A stretch of 64,000 nucleotides of DNA from Macrothele yani (lineage: Eukaryota > Arthropoda > Arachnida > Araneae > Macrothelidae). The stretch is from positions 81,286,194 through 81,350,193 of the forward strand of contig CM077002.1 in NCBI GenBank assembly GCA_039090855.1. Reading direction: 5' to 3'. The notes beneath the pieces were generated by a model, which worked only from the letters and a program-made list of their open reading frames with translations, did not search any database and was not told the DNA's origin. Position numbers and translations under genes: made by a program. Every line of letters begins with the position of its first letter. Positions within the stretch are counted from its first letter, which is position 1. Shown here piece by piece: positions 45,445-57,839 of the stretch.

Positions 45445-46381
45445 CAGTAGAGTTCACTTATAACGAGAAACTCGGGACCGGCGAAAAAGCTCGTTAAGTC
45501 CAGGAACTCGCTAAATCCGTTTTGGGTAAAAGTCCCCACCATGTAAAAATATGCACACGAAAAATATTCATATACGTTTATATTATATATCCATGACGAC
45601 CATATATACTTCGGAAGACTTAATTAATTAACTACATTAGTATTACAGTTAATTAATGAAACCCTTCAAGTATATTCAACTTGAGTGCCACGTGAGACTT
45701 ACAGCAGATTTTACAACACAGCACACATAAAGCAAAAGCAGAATTGACCCTCCGAATGCAACGCGCACTTGGAGGGTGAAAGGGGATTGGACACAATTCC
45801 AAGAATTGTTATCCCCTGATTCTTCTCCAGCAACATCCCCATTTCATTACTCTCCTATCCCTCTCTGGGACTGGTACTCAGAAATATACTTTAATATGTG
45901 TGAGCCCCGCCCCTTCCCTTTATGCCTAGAAGAGGGTGACCTGTTTTCAACTGTGCTGGCGCGATACACCGAAACTACTTACCCTTGGAGTGGATGGCAG
46001 GGAGACTCTTGCACAACTCGCTTGTTGAGCGTTTGATGTACTCCCTACCCATATTTTTATTAATATTCTTCCACTACCACACCAGAATTTTTCTTCGCTG
46101 TTGTAATTTTGCCTTGTATGCCACCACTTCTATTCCTCCATTCCAGAACAGTGCGCAGAAAATTATCTCTTCCTCGTTAAATATAGACTTTTATTAAATT
46201 TTGTTACTTTGCTTGTTAAAAGTGACCATCTCAGCATTTCTCTCCCTCGTTGAATCCGGGGACTTACATTATTTTTTTTTTCGTTAAAAAACGAACACGT
46301 TGGTCTTGAATTAAAAGTACGCCAAGCAAGAATTCCTGTTTGGCTGTTTAAATACTGTCCCGTTATAAGCTGGTTCTACTA
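45445..46381. mobile_element. pogo/Tigger-type non-autonomous element
   Basis: The left end CAGTAGAGTTCACTTATAAC follows a TA. The right end read in reverse is TAGTAGAACCAGCTTATAAC, giving a terminal repeat of about 23 bp with roughly three quarters identity. The left part goes on GAGAAACTCGGGACCGGCGA and CTCGTTAAGTCC, a phrase typical of ends in the pogo group as I remember them. The 0.9-kb interior has open frames up to 86 residues (45776-46036) without transposase motifs. I infer a decayed internal-deletion derivative of a pogo element. Confidence 0.6.
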
Positions 46382-49329
46382 CACAATATTTTAGCCACGC
46401 GTCCGTACTTTCCCTTGTTCATTAAAAACACAAGCAGTCTACAATGGAAGAAGCATCTAATTTGTTTCCTTTAGATGCTCCTTCCTGCGTTGATGTTCCG
46501 TCTAATCTGAGTCTTTCTTTCCTCTTTATTTATGCAGTTGCAAACAGAAAAGCCGGAAAAACTGCTGTCTTGTAACCAACTTGACCGTGTGTGATTGGGC
46601 CCACACGGGAAGTCTCAACATAAGTGCAAAACATGTAGAACATAAATAATTTGATGAAGGAAAACTGAAAACTGAGCAAAAGTTTTGAATCTGCAGTCAA
46701 ACAGCCTTAGAAGAAATCTAATTATTCTACGTCAAAACTTACCTATCCCACTTGGTGAGTTTTGTTCAGTACAGTGTGATGTCCTATCCGACTGTACAAT
46801 ACGTTTTATTGTTTATGGTGCGCTATGCATTTTTGAATGCGTCTATCATTAACTCAAAAAAATTAACATTCACTCTTTTGCAGATACAAGATTTTTATCG
46901 ATGTAATGTAAAAGTATGAAATCAAGTAAATTTATATTACTCTCAACAGAGATTTTTCGAGAAAAAATTTTGTTATGTATTATGAGTACTTCCAGATAAA
47001 AATGTCTCTGGCTCTCGCAATCCTTCGTTCGTCAAATTTGAGGAATTATATGCACTGATATCTAACACTTTCATGCCATTCTTTTAATTTGTACACACAT
47101 TTTTAAAAATGCGCACCACCCATCTGCAAAGAAACCAATTTGAAGTCGTAGGTTTCTTTTACATTAGTCACAACATTCGTACACGTTAAATGAAATCTGC
47201 AAACTTTTTTTAAAGCAAGCTGAAAGACTCTTTGCGAACTAATTTGCAGAATTTTTATTTCGGCGAGAAATATCTAAAAATTTCAAAAACTCAAGTTTTA
47301 CAGCCATTGTATGTCTAATTACGCATAATTATTTTACTCCAACTTTGCCTAATCTAAGCTTTTTTCTTTTCAATTCAATTGCATTGGGGGCGCATAAAAT
47401 GTTTTTGACTCAAGATTGTTGAAGATCTACCTTAATGCTTGCATCCTCTAGCTGATTGCGCTGCAGAAAGTACAAACTTTATAGTGGACTGGACAAAAAA
47501 AGTAGAGCCACTTTTCCACTCCATTTGAAAGAAAATCGAATTGAATGTTTTAACTGTTTTGTTCGTATGCTTAGATTTACAATTACGTGAAAGAGTATAT
47601 ACAGTATATGCACCAAAACCGAATATAAATATCTATTGCAGAAAAAAGTTCAAGCTAGTGACTACGATTTCTTAGTGGAATGCAGTGCAAAAACCACACA
47701 CAGATTCACAAATACTTTATATTTTTGCTTTCTGTCTTCTTTTCTTGCCGGAGCTTAACATCACGAAGTAAAAATACGAATTTGTTGCTTTCTATATTCA
47801 GATGAGTGGTTTTCCAAAAGTAAAAGAATACGTTCAGAAATGGAAAGATAAATAAAACGAAAAAGAATATTCCCCGAAGACTCTAGGACAAATTCCTAAA
47901 AATTATTATATCATGAATGAAAGATACTCCTGTTTATTGTTCAAAAAAAAAGGTTTCTTTATTTTACCGAATAATTGGTTTTGGAGAAAGAACAATGCAA
48001 CCAAAACACTCAGCTTAACGTGGTAACGGAAGGAACAGAACTAGAGTGTATTTATTTCTCTACGATATAACATAAGAAAACATAGGGCACTGGCATTCTA
48101 AGATACGTGTTTACTTGCAGAGCGAAGTGAAAAAAGTGTGTTGCCCTCACCGTGACTCCAGAAGAAATTTTATCGCAAGTGTTATGTTTAAAAGGTTTTC
48201 GTAAATATCTAATCACTACTTCAGTTGAGACTAAGATTTTTAGAAACAGCACTTTTTTCATATCACAACGGTCATAGGTCGAATGAGGAGAGATTTAAGT
48301 ATCGTTATTTATCGATGTTGAACTGCAACATATTTTTGGTTTTGTTGTTTTGTTCTCGGACACCTTGATTGAGCATAATTCACGAAACATTTTGTGAGAG
48401 TACGTGTAAATGTCATTTTGTACGTATGCAAGTATTGTTTCAGTACTTACTTGCAGGAAGAGTTTTTGTGTGTATTCAGACGTTCCTCCGTATTCCCAAG
48501 CGGTTTACAGAAAATTATAAGTAAACTGTGGAAAAGTACGGGCAATGTTTCCGGAACCTACTATTCGATTCGCCTCAGGACACCTCTCAGGTTCTCCTTA
48601 GACTTCCGAAAACTGGCGTGAGGGAAACAATTCTGTCATGTATTCAGACGCACTTCTCTATTAACGTAATTGGAAACCGGAAGCTCCGGGAAAGAAGCGA
48701 AAAGCGCTGTGTACGACATTATGGCCTGCTCCTTGATTTGTTTCTGACAGCTCTGAGGTTTCTTAAGAAATGAGAAAAATCTGAGGACACTAACAAGCAG
48801 GATTTGCTCCTCAAATGAGAGAATTATTTAGTGACCATATCTAATGCGTATAGTTTTAAAATGATAGTTTATCCCTACGTTTCTAAATTTTACCGGAAAT
48901 GTACGGAAATTTTACTTATTATTTACATAGAACAGCTTCTTTTATTTCCTTGTGAAATGTTTCTCTGTAAAACACTTATCTCGTAACTTAGTGATCTGCA
49001 TTTCTGGAAAAATATCATAAGGCAATCTGCTTTATCACTTCCGCTAGTTCTTTCTGTTTATGTGCAACTAAAGACCAAATTGTTTTCACTTATAGACATA
49101 GAAAGAACATAATGTACTCATTTCTTTCTAACCAAAACTGGGTTGCTACAGTATGTTTTCTAAAAATTTTTGGAAACAAATTACTATTAACATATTCTTG
49201 CAAAACTGAAGAGGGAAGGAAAAGGGCAGAAATATGTCGCCTTTTTCCTTCTGATTCAGAAAATTATACGACTTATTTATCGTTCATGCGCTTTTCTCCA
49301 GACTTCATCACAGAAAAAAAAAGAAAAAG
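46382..49329. other. AT-rich non-coding, nothing recognised
   Basis: A weak repeat of TGTATTCAGACG occurs at 48473 and 48637. Open frames at 48394-48773 are short and without motifs. Confidence 0.5.
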
Positions 49330-49600
49330 AAGAGAATTAGAGGAATGACTTACAGATTCCAGCGGTGTCGCAGGATGCAGTATTCGGGAACAGAGTCAGT
49401 TGGAGAGGATGCCGAGGATGGGAAGGAGCCCACGCTCTCTTTATATGAACCGGCCGAAAAGCACCAGGCGCATGCGCACTCTTAGCAATGGGTCGATGGG
49501 ACGGTCGGATTTCATCAGCTCCTTTCTCCGTCTTCCAGAATGATGGGGATTTGTCCCCCCCTCCCCCCATGAACTAACATGTCCGCAAGCGATAAAGCTA
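49330..49600. other. GC-richer island with an NRF-1-like site
   Basis: This patch stands out from the AT-rich surroundings. It contains GGCGCATGCGCAC (around 49467-49479), a match to the NRF-1 consensus, and a TTTATATGAA word about 25 bp to its left. A C-run (CCCCCCCTCCCCCC) lies at 49553-49566. Overlapping minus-strand open frames of 72-77 residues are probably by-products of composition. It could be a promoter or a transposon fragment; nothing decides between them. Confidence 0.3.
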
Positions 49601-50256
49601 CTACATAAACATATTATTCTGGAAGCAAGGAACGATAGAAGATATGTGTCATAAACCATAGACTAATAACAAAATCCAAAACCTCAGACGCAACCTGTTA
49701 GAAGATGCTGCCCATCAATAAACGCAACAGGGCGCTCTCTCCTTTTCCAAACAGAATACCTTAGTTTTGAGTGGGTGGAAAGAAAATGACGCGCGTTATT
49801 TCTTGCCGTCAACAAGAAAAACAACCGTTCTGTCTCGAAGAGAATCATAAAGTTTTTATCATGTTTCATATCTGCACAATTTTGTTTCATAACTTATACG
49901 CAAATAGACAGAAGATCGCTAAAAATTGCAGACATATGTTCGATTGCCTTTTCGCCATTTTCACTCATTGAAACAGCAAAGAAAGGACTGAAAAATGTGT
50001 CGCATTTACCTGGAAATTCGGTTCATTTCTCAGTAATAAGCAAAACTTAAAGTAACTGAAGTTAAAATTTCACATATCTCTATACATTAACACCTTGACG
50101 ACTCGCTCCCCACCAAACTTCATTTAATTTCCCACTAACAAAAATCATTTCCCTGGGGGGAAAAACAACATGCGACTGGGTACACTCCTGATGATCGGGA
50201 AATCCAAATATCACAGTTCGTTTTGACTCTTACTACCATTAATAATTTATTTAGTT
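49601..50256. other. AT-rich non-coding, nothing recognised
   Basis: No supported feature. Confidence 0.5.
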
Positions 50257-50310
50257 TACACCGATCAGCCAAAACAGTAAAACCACCTACCTAATATGAT
50301 GTAGATCATG
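50257..50310. mobile_element. Solo Tc1-type terminal fragment
   Basis: TACACCGATCAGCCAAAACA followed by ACCACCTACCTAATATG strongly resembles the end of Tc1-like elements of the kind seen at 27188 (CACCGATGAGC...TATGACCACCT). No second end or transposase is found nearby, so only a fragment remains. Confidence 0.6.
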
Positions 50311-53300
50311 GAAATTCGGTTGATTTCCTCCAGTTAACTAATCAAAAATAATAAGTCCTAGTTAACTAATCGAAAATAATCAAGTACGGGAGAGTATTAG
50401 CACAGTAAGTAGTAAAATGCTGTTACAAAAATGTATGATTAAGAGCAGTTTAGCAGCACGTTTATATCCAGTGCTGTGATTCAAATCTTCTACTGTATTT
50501 TTCAACGCTCTATACATTTCCATCTCTTAAAATGTTTACCCTCACGTAGCAAATTTTGTGGGATAGTTTCTCGTGTAAGTATCAACAGCTGGATTATGTT
50601 CTTGTTTGAGAAATGGGCGAAAATTTTAGCATATTCATTTAGAAATATGTTTTTAGATTGTGAATTGAAATAACTTCTCAACCTGTTCAACATTTTATCA
50701 AAGTTAATGAACATGTCTCCGATTCAGGTGATTTCCTTTAAGTTTGTTCTTCAAATGAAACAACAGATACTCTTTTTTTAAACTCGAGGAGTCAAAATTT
50801 ATCAGAAATTAGAGCGTTATAAATCTTTGCCATCAGATAAAGTTCATACAAAGTCAAGTCTTTTGAGATGGCAGATTTAGCTGCTCTTTCATAATACTGA
50901 GTTGTTTCAACGGACAAACTAATTTCCGTAGATGTTATTTAAACATACGGTGCACTTGAATGTTTGTATTCTTTCGTATAAAACGTTTCTCGAGAACTTA
51001 TATTCATCAAAACAGCCGACGAAGCTCTTCGTGTTAATCATTGGTTGAGCAATTTCTCTTTCAGTAAAAGTATTCATTCCTTGCAAAGAATACTGTTTCT
51101 ACTCTGTATATAGAACTGTTCTAGAAATCAAAAGTACATTTAAGTTTTTTTCACATCTATGGAACTTTGTATGTTTTCTTAATTTATTTTGATTGGAAAG
51201 TGTCGAAATTCTGCTTTCAGTAAGATGCTGAACTTTGCCCAAAACCAAGAATTTTATTTTGAATGAAATTAGTTCTGTTTCAAGATGGTTTTTAGTTTGC
51301 ATTTGAAATCTTTCTAGAAAGATGATTTCCGAAATGCAAACATTCCGGTTACTATTTTCTTTCTATAAAGAATATTTGCTCTTTACATTTATGAGGTATA
51401 TGGGATTTTGTTTATTTATATATTAGAGAAAGAGGTTTTACTTCCGATCACTAGTCTCCGTTGTGTGATTAACTCATCAGATTTTCCTCTTCATTCCCAA
51501 TGTTTAGTGCCCAAGGCCCTCATGAAGTTCTTATTCTAATTGTTCTATGATTTTTTATTTTACATTGCACCAAACGAATCATTATTGATTAAATCTCTAG
51601 GTTTCATTATAAGAGAAAAGTAAATTTCATTTTCAACTGGAACTTGAGGTTTTCCTCTCATCGCCTACTTTAGTGAAAATTCGCGTTCACAAAATTTAGC
51701 ATTTAGAAATAACATAACGCAATAACATAGAAATAATTTCAACGTCTACAAATAACGAGATCTCATTTTCTTCAGTGGGAAGCTCTTGTACTTTGAACTA
51801 TCCTGAAAACCTAGGTGAGTTGAAACTAGTAAAACATGTCTTCATTGTTAACACACAAGTGAAATTTACGGCGGTAATCCCTCATGCGCCAACATTCTCA
51901 GGTAAATTATCTTGGGCACATTAATCAGCTTTCGAGAAGCGTTTCATAATTTTTCCCGAGACAGACTTCTCTGCAAGTAGTATTGAAAGCATGAGAACAA
52001 ATTAGAAACAAGAGTATATTTCAGTAATAATGTTCGAATAAAATTGAAAATGTGATATGATAATAATGTAAGTAAGGATTTTATTTAGGAAAAAAAGATA
52101 CGAAAACATTTCAACATAGTTCCCTGTTCCTAATGTTCTAACTACGGGGGAAAGGTTTCTCTGAAATGTAAGAAACGCCATTTCATAATCTTCATAAATT
52201 TTGGACATGAATTTAGTATACGAAGGAGCAGATTCTCTTATGCAACGAATGGTGAATATATTAAGTTATTCATATGATTAATGTCATTTCAATGCATTGT
52301 GTTTGTCATCAAAAAGAGTGAATGTCAGCAATCCCTATTTGCATAATTCTGGGATATACTGAAGTGATCCCATACAGAGCCATCAGATTCGAGGGTTTAT
52401 TGGCTGCTCTCCCGTTATCTGCTGGATTTATTCTTCTTGTTTTTGAAATTCTACAGAAAAATTTGGACATCAAGTCATAAAAAACAAAACAAAAATCATA
52501 CAAAATTTCCTTCGCGTGATTCTGTATAATGAGCTGTTTTCGGTGATGCAAGAATAAATACTACATAGAGTGTTTTTAGCAATTGTGTGAAGAGTGCTTT
52601 TTCTTATCTTTGTCTTTTAAGGAGCATGTATAAAAACAAAGCAAGTAAATTAGTACTTGGACATTTCAGAAAACGTTCAAAAAATAACGTCTCTACGTTT
52701 TACACACTATTACTATTGACCAATTATTTTGCATCATGATATGTACCGAGTCGACATTTTTCTTACACATATTTTATGTACCGGCTCTATTTGGCCGAAA
52801 ACAGTACTTGCGCCAGATACGTTAAATAAGCAAGCAACATGATACATATTGTAGCAATATTCATTAAAGCAAAATCATCTTGCAATCAATAACTGAACAA
52901 GCAGCATTACAGATGGAATTCCCTCTCGGGAAGTTCTTCATTTCAAATTTAGAGCTTCTTATTAGGATTTGGGAACAATGGGATCACAACACGGACTTGA
53001 ACCGAGCACCTGATTCTCCAGACACTCTATCTTTCTGGCTGTCATCAGAACTCGGAGCATGTTTTTCGTTGTCGTTGATGTTACGAAAATTTGAGATGAA
53101 AATGGGCGTTGTTTGTGATTTTTGTCCTTTTGTCCTACTCACTATCAAAAATAATCTTTCATGGTGAGCATATATTTTGTGCTAAGTGATCTTTCTTTTC
53201 CCTTTCATGTTTCGTTGCATGAATTTTTAATGTTTCTCTTATTTGCCAGCAAATGCTATATATCTGGCTGACGTTCAGTAACTGAAACCTTACGAATTTA

Positions 53301-53479
53301 CTAATAGATTCACATATTTTATTTTTGTTCGAATCTCAATCTAAAAGGACGATCATACGAAGTACAACCTGGGTTCAAATCTCAAGTTAGACAAACATAG
53401 TATATCGTTCATATTTTTTCTTTTCCTTTTTAGCACGGCTTTGTAAAAACAGTACGTGCTTATAGTATCACTTTGTCCG
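50311..53479. other. AT-rich non-coding, nothing recognised
   Basis: No gene, SINE or palindrome recognised in this long quiet stretch. A GGGTTCAAATCTC word at 53372 resembles a B box but has no A box at the right distance. Confidence 0.5.
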
Positions 53480-55045
53480 TCCGTGTGGACACCATATCTC
53501 TGCAGATATTAGTCTGATTTGAGAAATTGTTTCTGCATTGGAAAGCTCGAAATGTGAGAACCATGATTTTTTTGCTTCCCGAATTTTTCTGATGCATAAC
53601 TTCGTCGTTAGAGGTTGTAAATGCAGATGCTATCGAATTCAAAATACATTTTATTCCATATGTTTGCTTCTAAATATCCGATTGAAAAACTTATTTCTGC
53701 CTTTCGATGCCATTTATAACGAAGACTATTTTGGGTACAGTTTTTTTTTTCAAGTAATGTATATATTTTTCTCCAGGGAGCGTTAAGGTAAATTGGAATT
53801 TCCCTGATATCTTTGCTTCTAAAAGTAAGATTTCGAAAATTCTTTCTTCATTGAGTACAGTTTCTGATGGGAAATGTGCTACATATAATTTCTACTTTTT
53901 GTAAGGAATAGTTTGGCCACCAGGGGGGGGGGTAAGTTTTAATTTCTGTTTCTGATGTAGCAAAATCTGCACTTCTGAAAACTGGATTGTATATTTTCTT
54001 TCGTGGACCGATACTTTCTCCCCGGGTAACCTTTTGAGAACATCTTCTGCTTAAAATAGTGCCTAATTTTTCCGGCAGGGGTGTAAAAGTATATCTTATT
54101 TTTGTTGATATCACAGTTTCTAAGAATCCGATTTGAAAAATTCCTTCTTTATCGGAGAGTGTTTCCAGAGTGAAATGTTCTGCGTATAATGTCAGATATT
54201 TCTGAACGCACAAGTGTGCCCTAGAAGGCGTAAGCTCACGTTTCCATTTACAGCATGTTTGCAGCAGTATCTGCGGCTTTAAAAACCTGATTAAAAATTA
54301 TGTTTCGGTAAGATACGACTAACTATGGAAACATTTTATGTGCATTTTCTTCCCAAAATAATGCACAACCTTCCAGTAAATGTGCCCCAAAATTTAATCT
54401 GTTTTTCTTGATATCTCTTCTTATAAACGTCCGATTAAAAAAATCTTTTCACATCGGATACCTTGTGGAACACTTTAGGTTTGTACCTGCGGAGTTTTTC
54501 GTAGGTCACAGTTTTGTCGTCGCTGAGTGGTGTACTTCTGTTTGTAGCTGTATCTCGGCTCCTAAAAACCCTATTGAAAGATTCATTTTTAACTTTATTC
54601 CATTCGCTACAATGAAGATCGAGGACATTATCCTCTTTGAATAATGCACAGCTTTTCTGATAGGGAAAGTAAAGGTCCAAATCTTTTTCTCGCTACCTCT
54701 GCTTCCGGGAGACGTATCTGTAAAATTATTTTTCCTTAACATAGCTTTTGCATATTTTTCAGTTTTTCCATTTTTCCATTAAGCAAAATTCTTCAGCAAT
54801 TGGGCTTAGAGTTAAATCCTGTTTCCTTCTACATTTCATCTTTTCGCTGTAACTGATTTGAAAATCTGTTTGTCTCTGATATCTTCCTTCTGCTATGTCA
54901 AACTTGTGCACTATTTATTAATTTTGGTAACATACTTTTTAGTCGCTGTGGGGAGTATATAGATATCTCAATTTCTGGATGTTTTATCGATTGTAGGAAT
55001 CCGGTTGATATTTTAATAACCAATTCCACTAACTATGAATAACTT
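53480..55045. repeat. Strongly degenerated tandem array, period about 147 bp
   Basis: A recurring phrase of the form GATATCTCTGCTTCTAAAAA then TCCGATTGAAAAATTCTTTC, then TATCGGATA, is followed by AGTGTTTCCAGTGGGAAATG and ending TTTTTCCGGYAGGGGTGTAA. I can place the phrase in about eleven successive positions. Taking CTTCTAAAA or its degraded form as anchor: about 53501, 53667, 53816, 53972, 54117, 54276, 54420, 54559, 54702, 54849 and 54992. The mean spacing is about 147 bp over the last ten positions. Divergence between units is high and no frame is conserved through the array. This is a fossil satellite-type array. Confidence 0.78.
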
Positions 55046-56765
55046 TGAAATTTTTTATTCGCATCGGAAAGGATTCAAAGAACGTGCTAATTACAATCGA
55101 AAATTCGGTTTCATCTTTCTTGTTTCAGATTAATTTGAGGCTTATTCCTGTGGTAAATTTCAAAAGTAATGAAAAAAAAGATACTTTTTGGATTCACAGT
55201 TGTTGCCGAAATCGTGAATCTACTAATAAAAGAAAGCATTTTAAGAATACGTAAGTTGTTAATTTTCAGAGTTATAATGATTTTGACCATTTGAACCTCA
55301 AACAACGTGCATCTGTACGTAATAGAAAATCGTCATGCATTACATTATCATCTTTCAGAAAGACAATAATATTACGGAGCCTCAAACTATTTTTGCCTCT
55401 CTAATGATATTAATGACCTTGGATTCAACCCTTAGATCATTTTACACGTTAACATTTCTACCATAAAATGTCTGTTTGTGAATAACTTAATATGTTGATG
55501 AAGCATTAATATTATTTTATTGCAGCAGCTAAATGAGATTAATGGGTTTGTCTTGTAACGGATTTCTCCCCGTAAGTCACAATAAATGGCAGATTTCCCG
55601 AAAACACTCAGTTTTTCTACCTTTAGTTCTTCTATACAATAAGACACTTATAAGAGTTCTCGAGCATTACAAATCGTGGTGTAATACCAATAAATTTTCT
55701 GATAACTTTATGCTTTTACAATAGTTTCTTCCACTGAGAATCAAAACTATGCGCAGTTCAGCATTAAGTTAAGCAGTTTTTAACAATTAGTACAATGCGA
55801 CAGCTGCCCTAAATGTATCACTAGATGGATTTTCTGCTCATCCAGCTTTTCCGATATTGGAATGTCCTATTTACCGCATTCCACAGCAATATGGTTCCTG
55901 AGCCTTCACTCCTAATGTAAGCTGGAATTCGAATACAAGGTTAAGCGTGTGGATGAGTTTTTGCAGGATATTTTTTTATTCGATATGTGCCTTCCATTAT
56001 CATTAGGAATAAAAGAACTGAAGAAAAAGAAATGCTCTAAATTTTAAAAAATATTTTCTTAGGTGAGTTACTACGAGATCTTCCTTCCTCTTCTTGATTT
56101 AAACCTGATGCGTCAGTTTCTTTCAAAAGCGATGTAGAGTTCTTTCCTCTTTACATCTAGCTCCAAGTATTACGTTTGTGTTTATGTTTTCAGCTCACTC
56201 TGTTTGAGAATAGTTTGATAACAATATTTAATAGGTGCTTTCTTGTGACTCTTGCCTATTTTTTTTATAATTTATGTACATATAACTCATCTTCTCTCCT
56301 TTAATGTTTTTGAAGCAGAGATATGATTGCGTGTGGTAGAACTTTCCGTTTTTCTGTACCAGTAAATGATAACGCACATAACTATTCTCCTAAATCTCCT
56401 GTTCGTCCTTCGCAATAATATCCAGGGGGCGAATAGAATTGACTATGTTGGCGGTTAAAATACAGCCTGTAAACTCAGAAGATGTTCTAACATCATACTG
56501 TGACTATTCTATTTATTGCCATCCCGCAAATACGCCGTAGAAAAGCAAAGAAGGACAACACTTAGGTTGCAAAAAATTCTGATAAACCTGGTTCGGAAGA
56601 GTCCTTTTTTGCAGCTGTCACGTCGTTTGCATAATAAAAAAGAAGGCGAATAAAATCTACAATGGGTATATAATCCACTCGAATCCAACTCTGAAAAAAG
56701 ATGAGGCATATTTCTTATGTGAATAGGAAAATAAATAAGTGATTTTACAAGTCATATGGCGGAGG
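55046..56765. other. AT-rich non-coding, nothing recognised
   Basis: No supported feature. Confidence 0.5.
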
Positions 56766-56945
56766 TTTCAAGTGATTTGTAAAATTATTAAAGATAAGGA
56801 TATTGTGAAAAATATAAGGCTCGTTTTAGATGTCGATGGAATATCTACATACCACGTTACCATGTGATTTGAAAAATTATTAAAAGATAAGGCTTGTTTC
56901 AGATGAAGATAGCGCAATAAAGAAATCATTTTATAAATCACATTA
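56766..56945. repeat. Two diverged tandem units, about 93-bp period
   Basis: GTGATTTGTAAAATTATTAA plus AGATAAGG (from 56773) recurs as GTGATTTGAAAAATTATTAA plus AAGATAAGG (from 56866). AGGCTCGTTTTAGATG matches AGGCTTGTTTCAGATG, and a third GTGATTT-like word appears inverted at 56932-56945. Confidence 0.6.
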
Positions 56946-57839
56946 TAGGCAAACAAGTTCATAATTTTTGGCGCAAAAAGTATTGACTTATGTATTAAGA
57001 AAACATCATAGACTTATGTGATGTACTTTATGATCCCACATATCTTAACACCCCTTTTGAGTTATGGATTTGCCCCTATATATCACGGCAATAGCCCATA
57101 TAGATGTACAAAGACGTACGTGACTTGGTAAGTACCATAAAGAAGCCTTAGCTGTTCGTCAAAAGCTGAAGGAAAACTGTTTTCATGGCCAAGCAGGCAC
57201 ACACAAGCTAAACATCAGCATAATCAGCGACAAGCGTCGGTTGAAGTGACGTAAATCTCAGGGCCAGTGGATTCTGGAGCATTGTTGTAAAAGCATTCTT
57301 TGGAATGATGAATCACCTTTCACCATCTGGCAGTCCGATGGCCGAGTCCGAGTATGGAGTATTCCAAGAGAACGCTACCTGCCCGACTGTGTTGTGCTAA
57401 CTGTGAAGTTGTGCATGCCCTGGAGCTGTTTTTACCGGGCCCCCTAGCTTCAATGCCCAGTAATCTTAACGCTGCGGCTTATACAGGTGTTCTTGACAAT
57501 TCTGTGCTCCCAAAATTATGGCAACAGTTCAGTGAAGACTTTTGAAGACTTTTCTTTTACTAATGGAACAATGTCCTAGTTTACAAAGCGATTCTAACGC
57601 AGAAATGGTTTGATGAGATGAGTGAGGAAAAGCTTGTTTGGCCTGCACAGAGCTCGGATCTCAACCGAGTGAAACACATTTGAAATGAACTGGAACGCCA
57701 AATGCCAACTAGGCCGAACCAGCCGACTTCGGTGACCGACCTGAAGAAAAAAATTCTCATGTGACAAAATGAAATGTAATTCCCGTAGTAAGGCACCAAA
57801 ATCTAGTGGAAGGAATTCCCGTCATAGTAAGGGCTGTGA

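Noticed and set aside
48473..48660. Possible 164-bp tandem pair marked by TGTATTCAGACG
   Set aside because: Only the 12-bp word and a few bases agree; the rest does not align.
53365..53395. B-box-like GGGTTCAAATCTC
   Set aside because: No A box at tRNA spacing, so no support for a tRNA-derived element.
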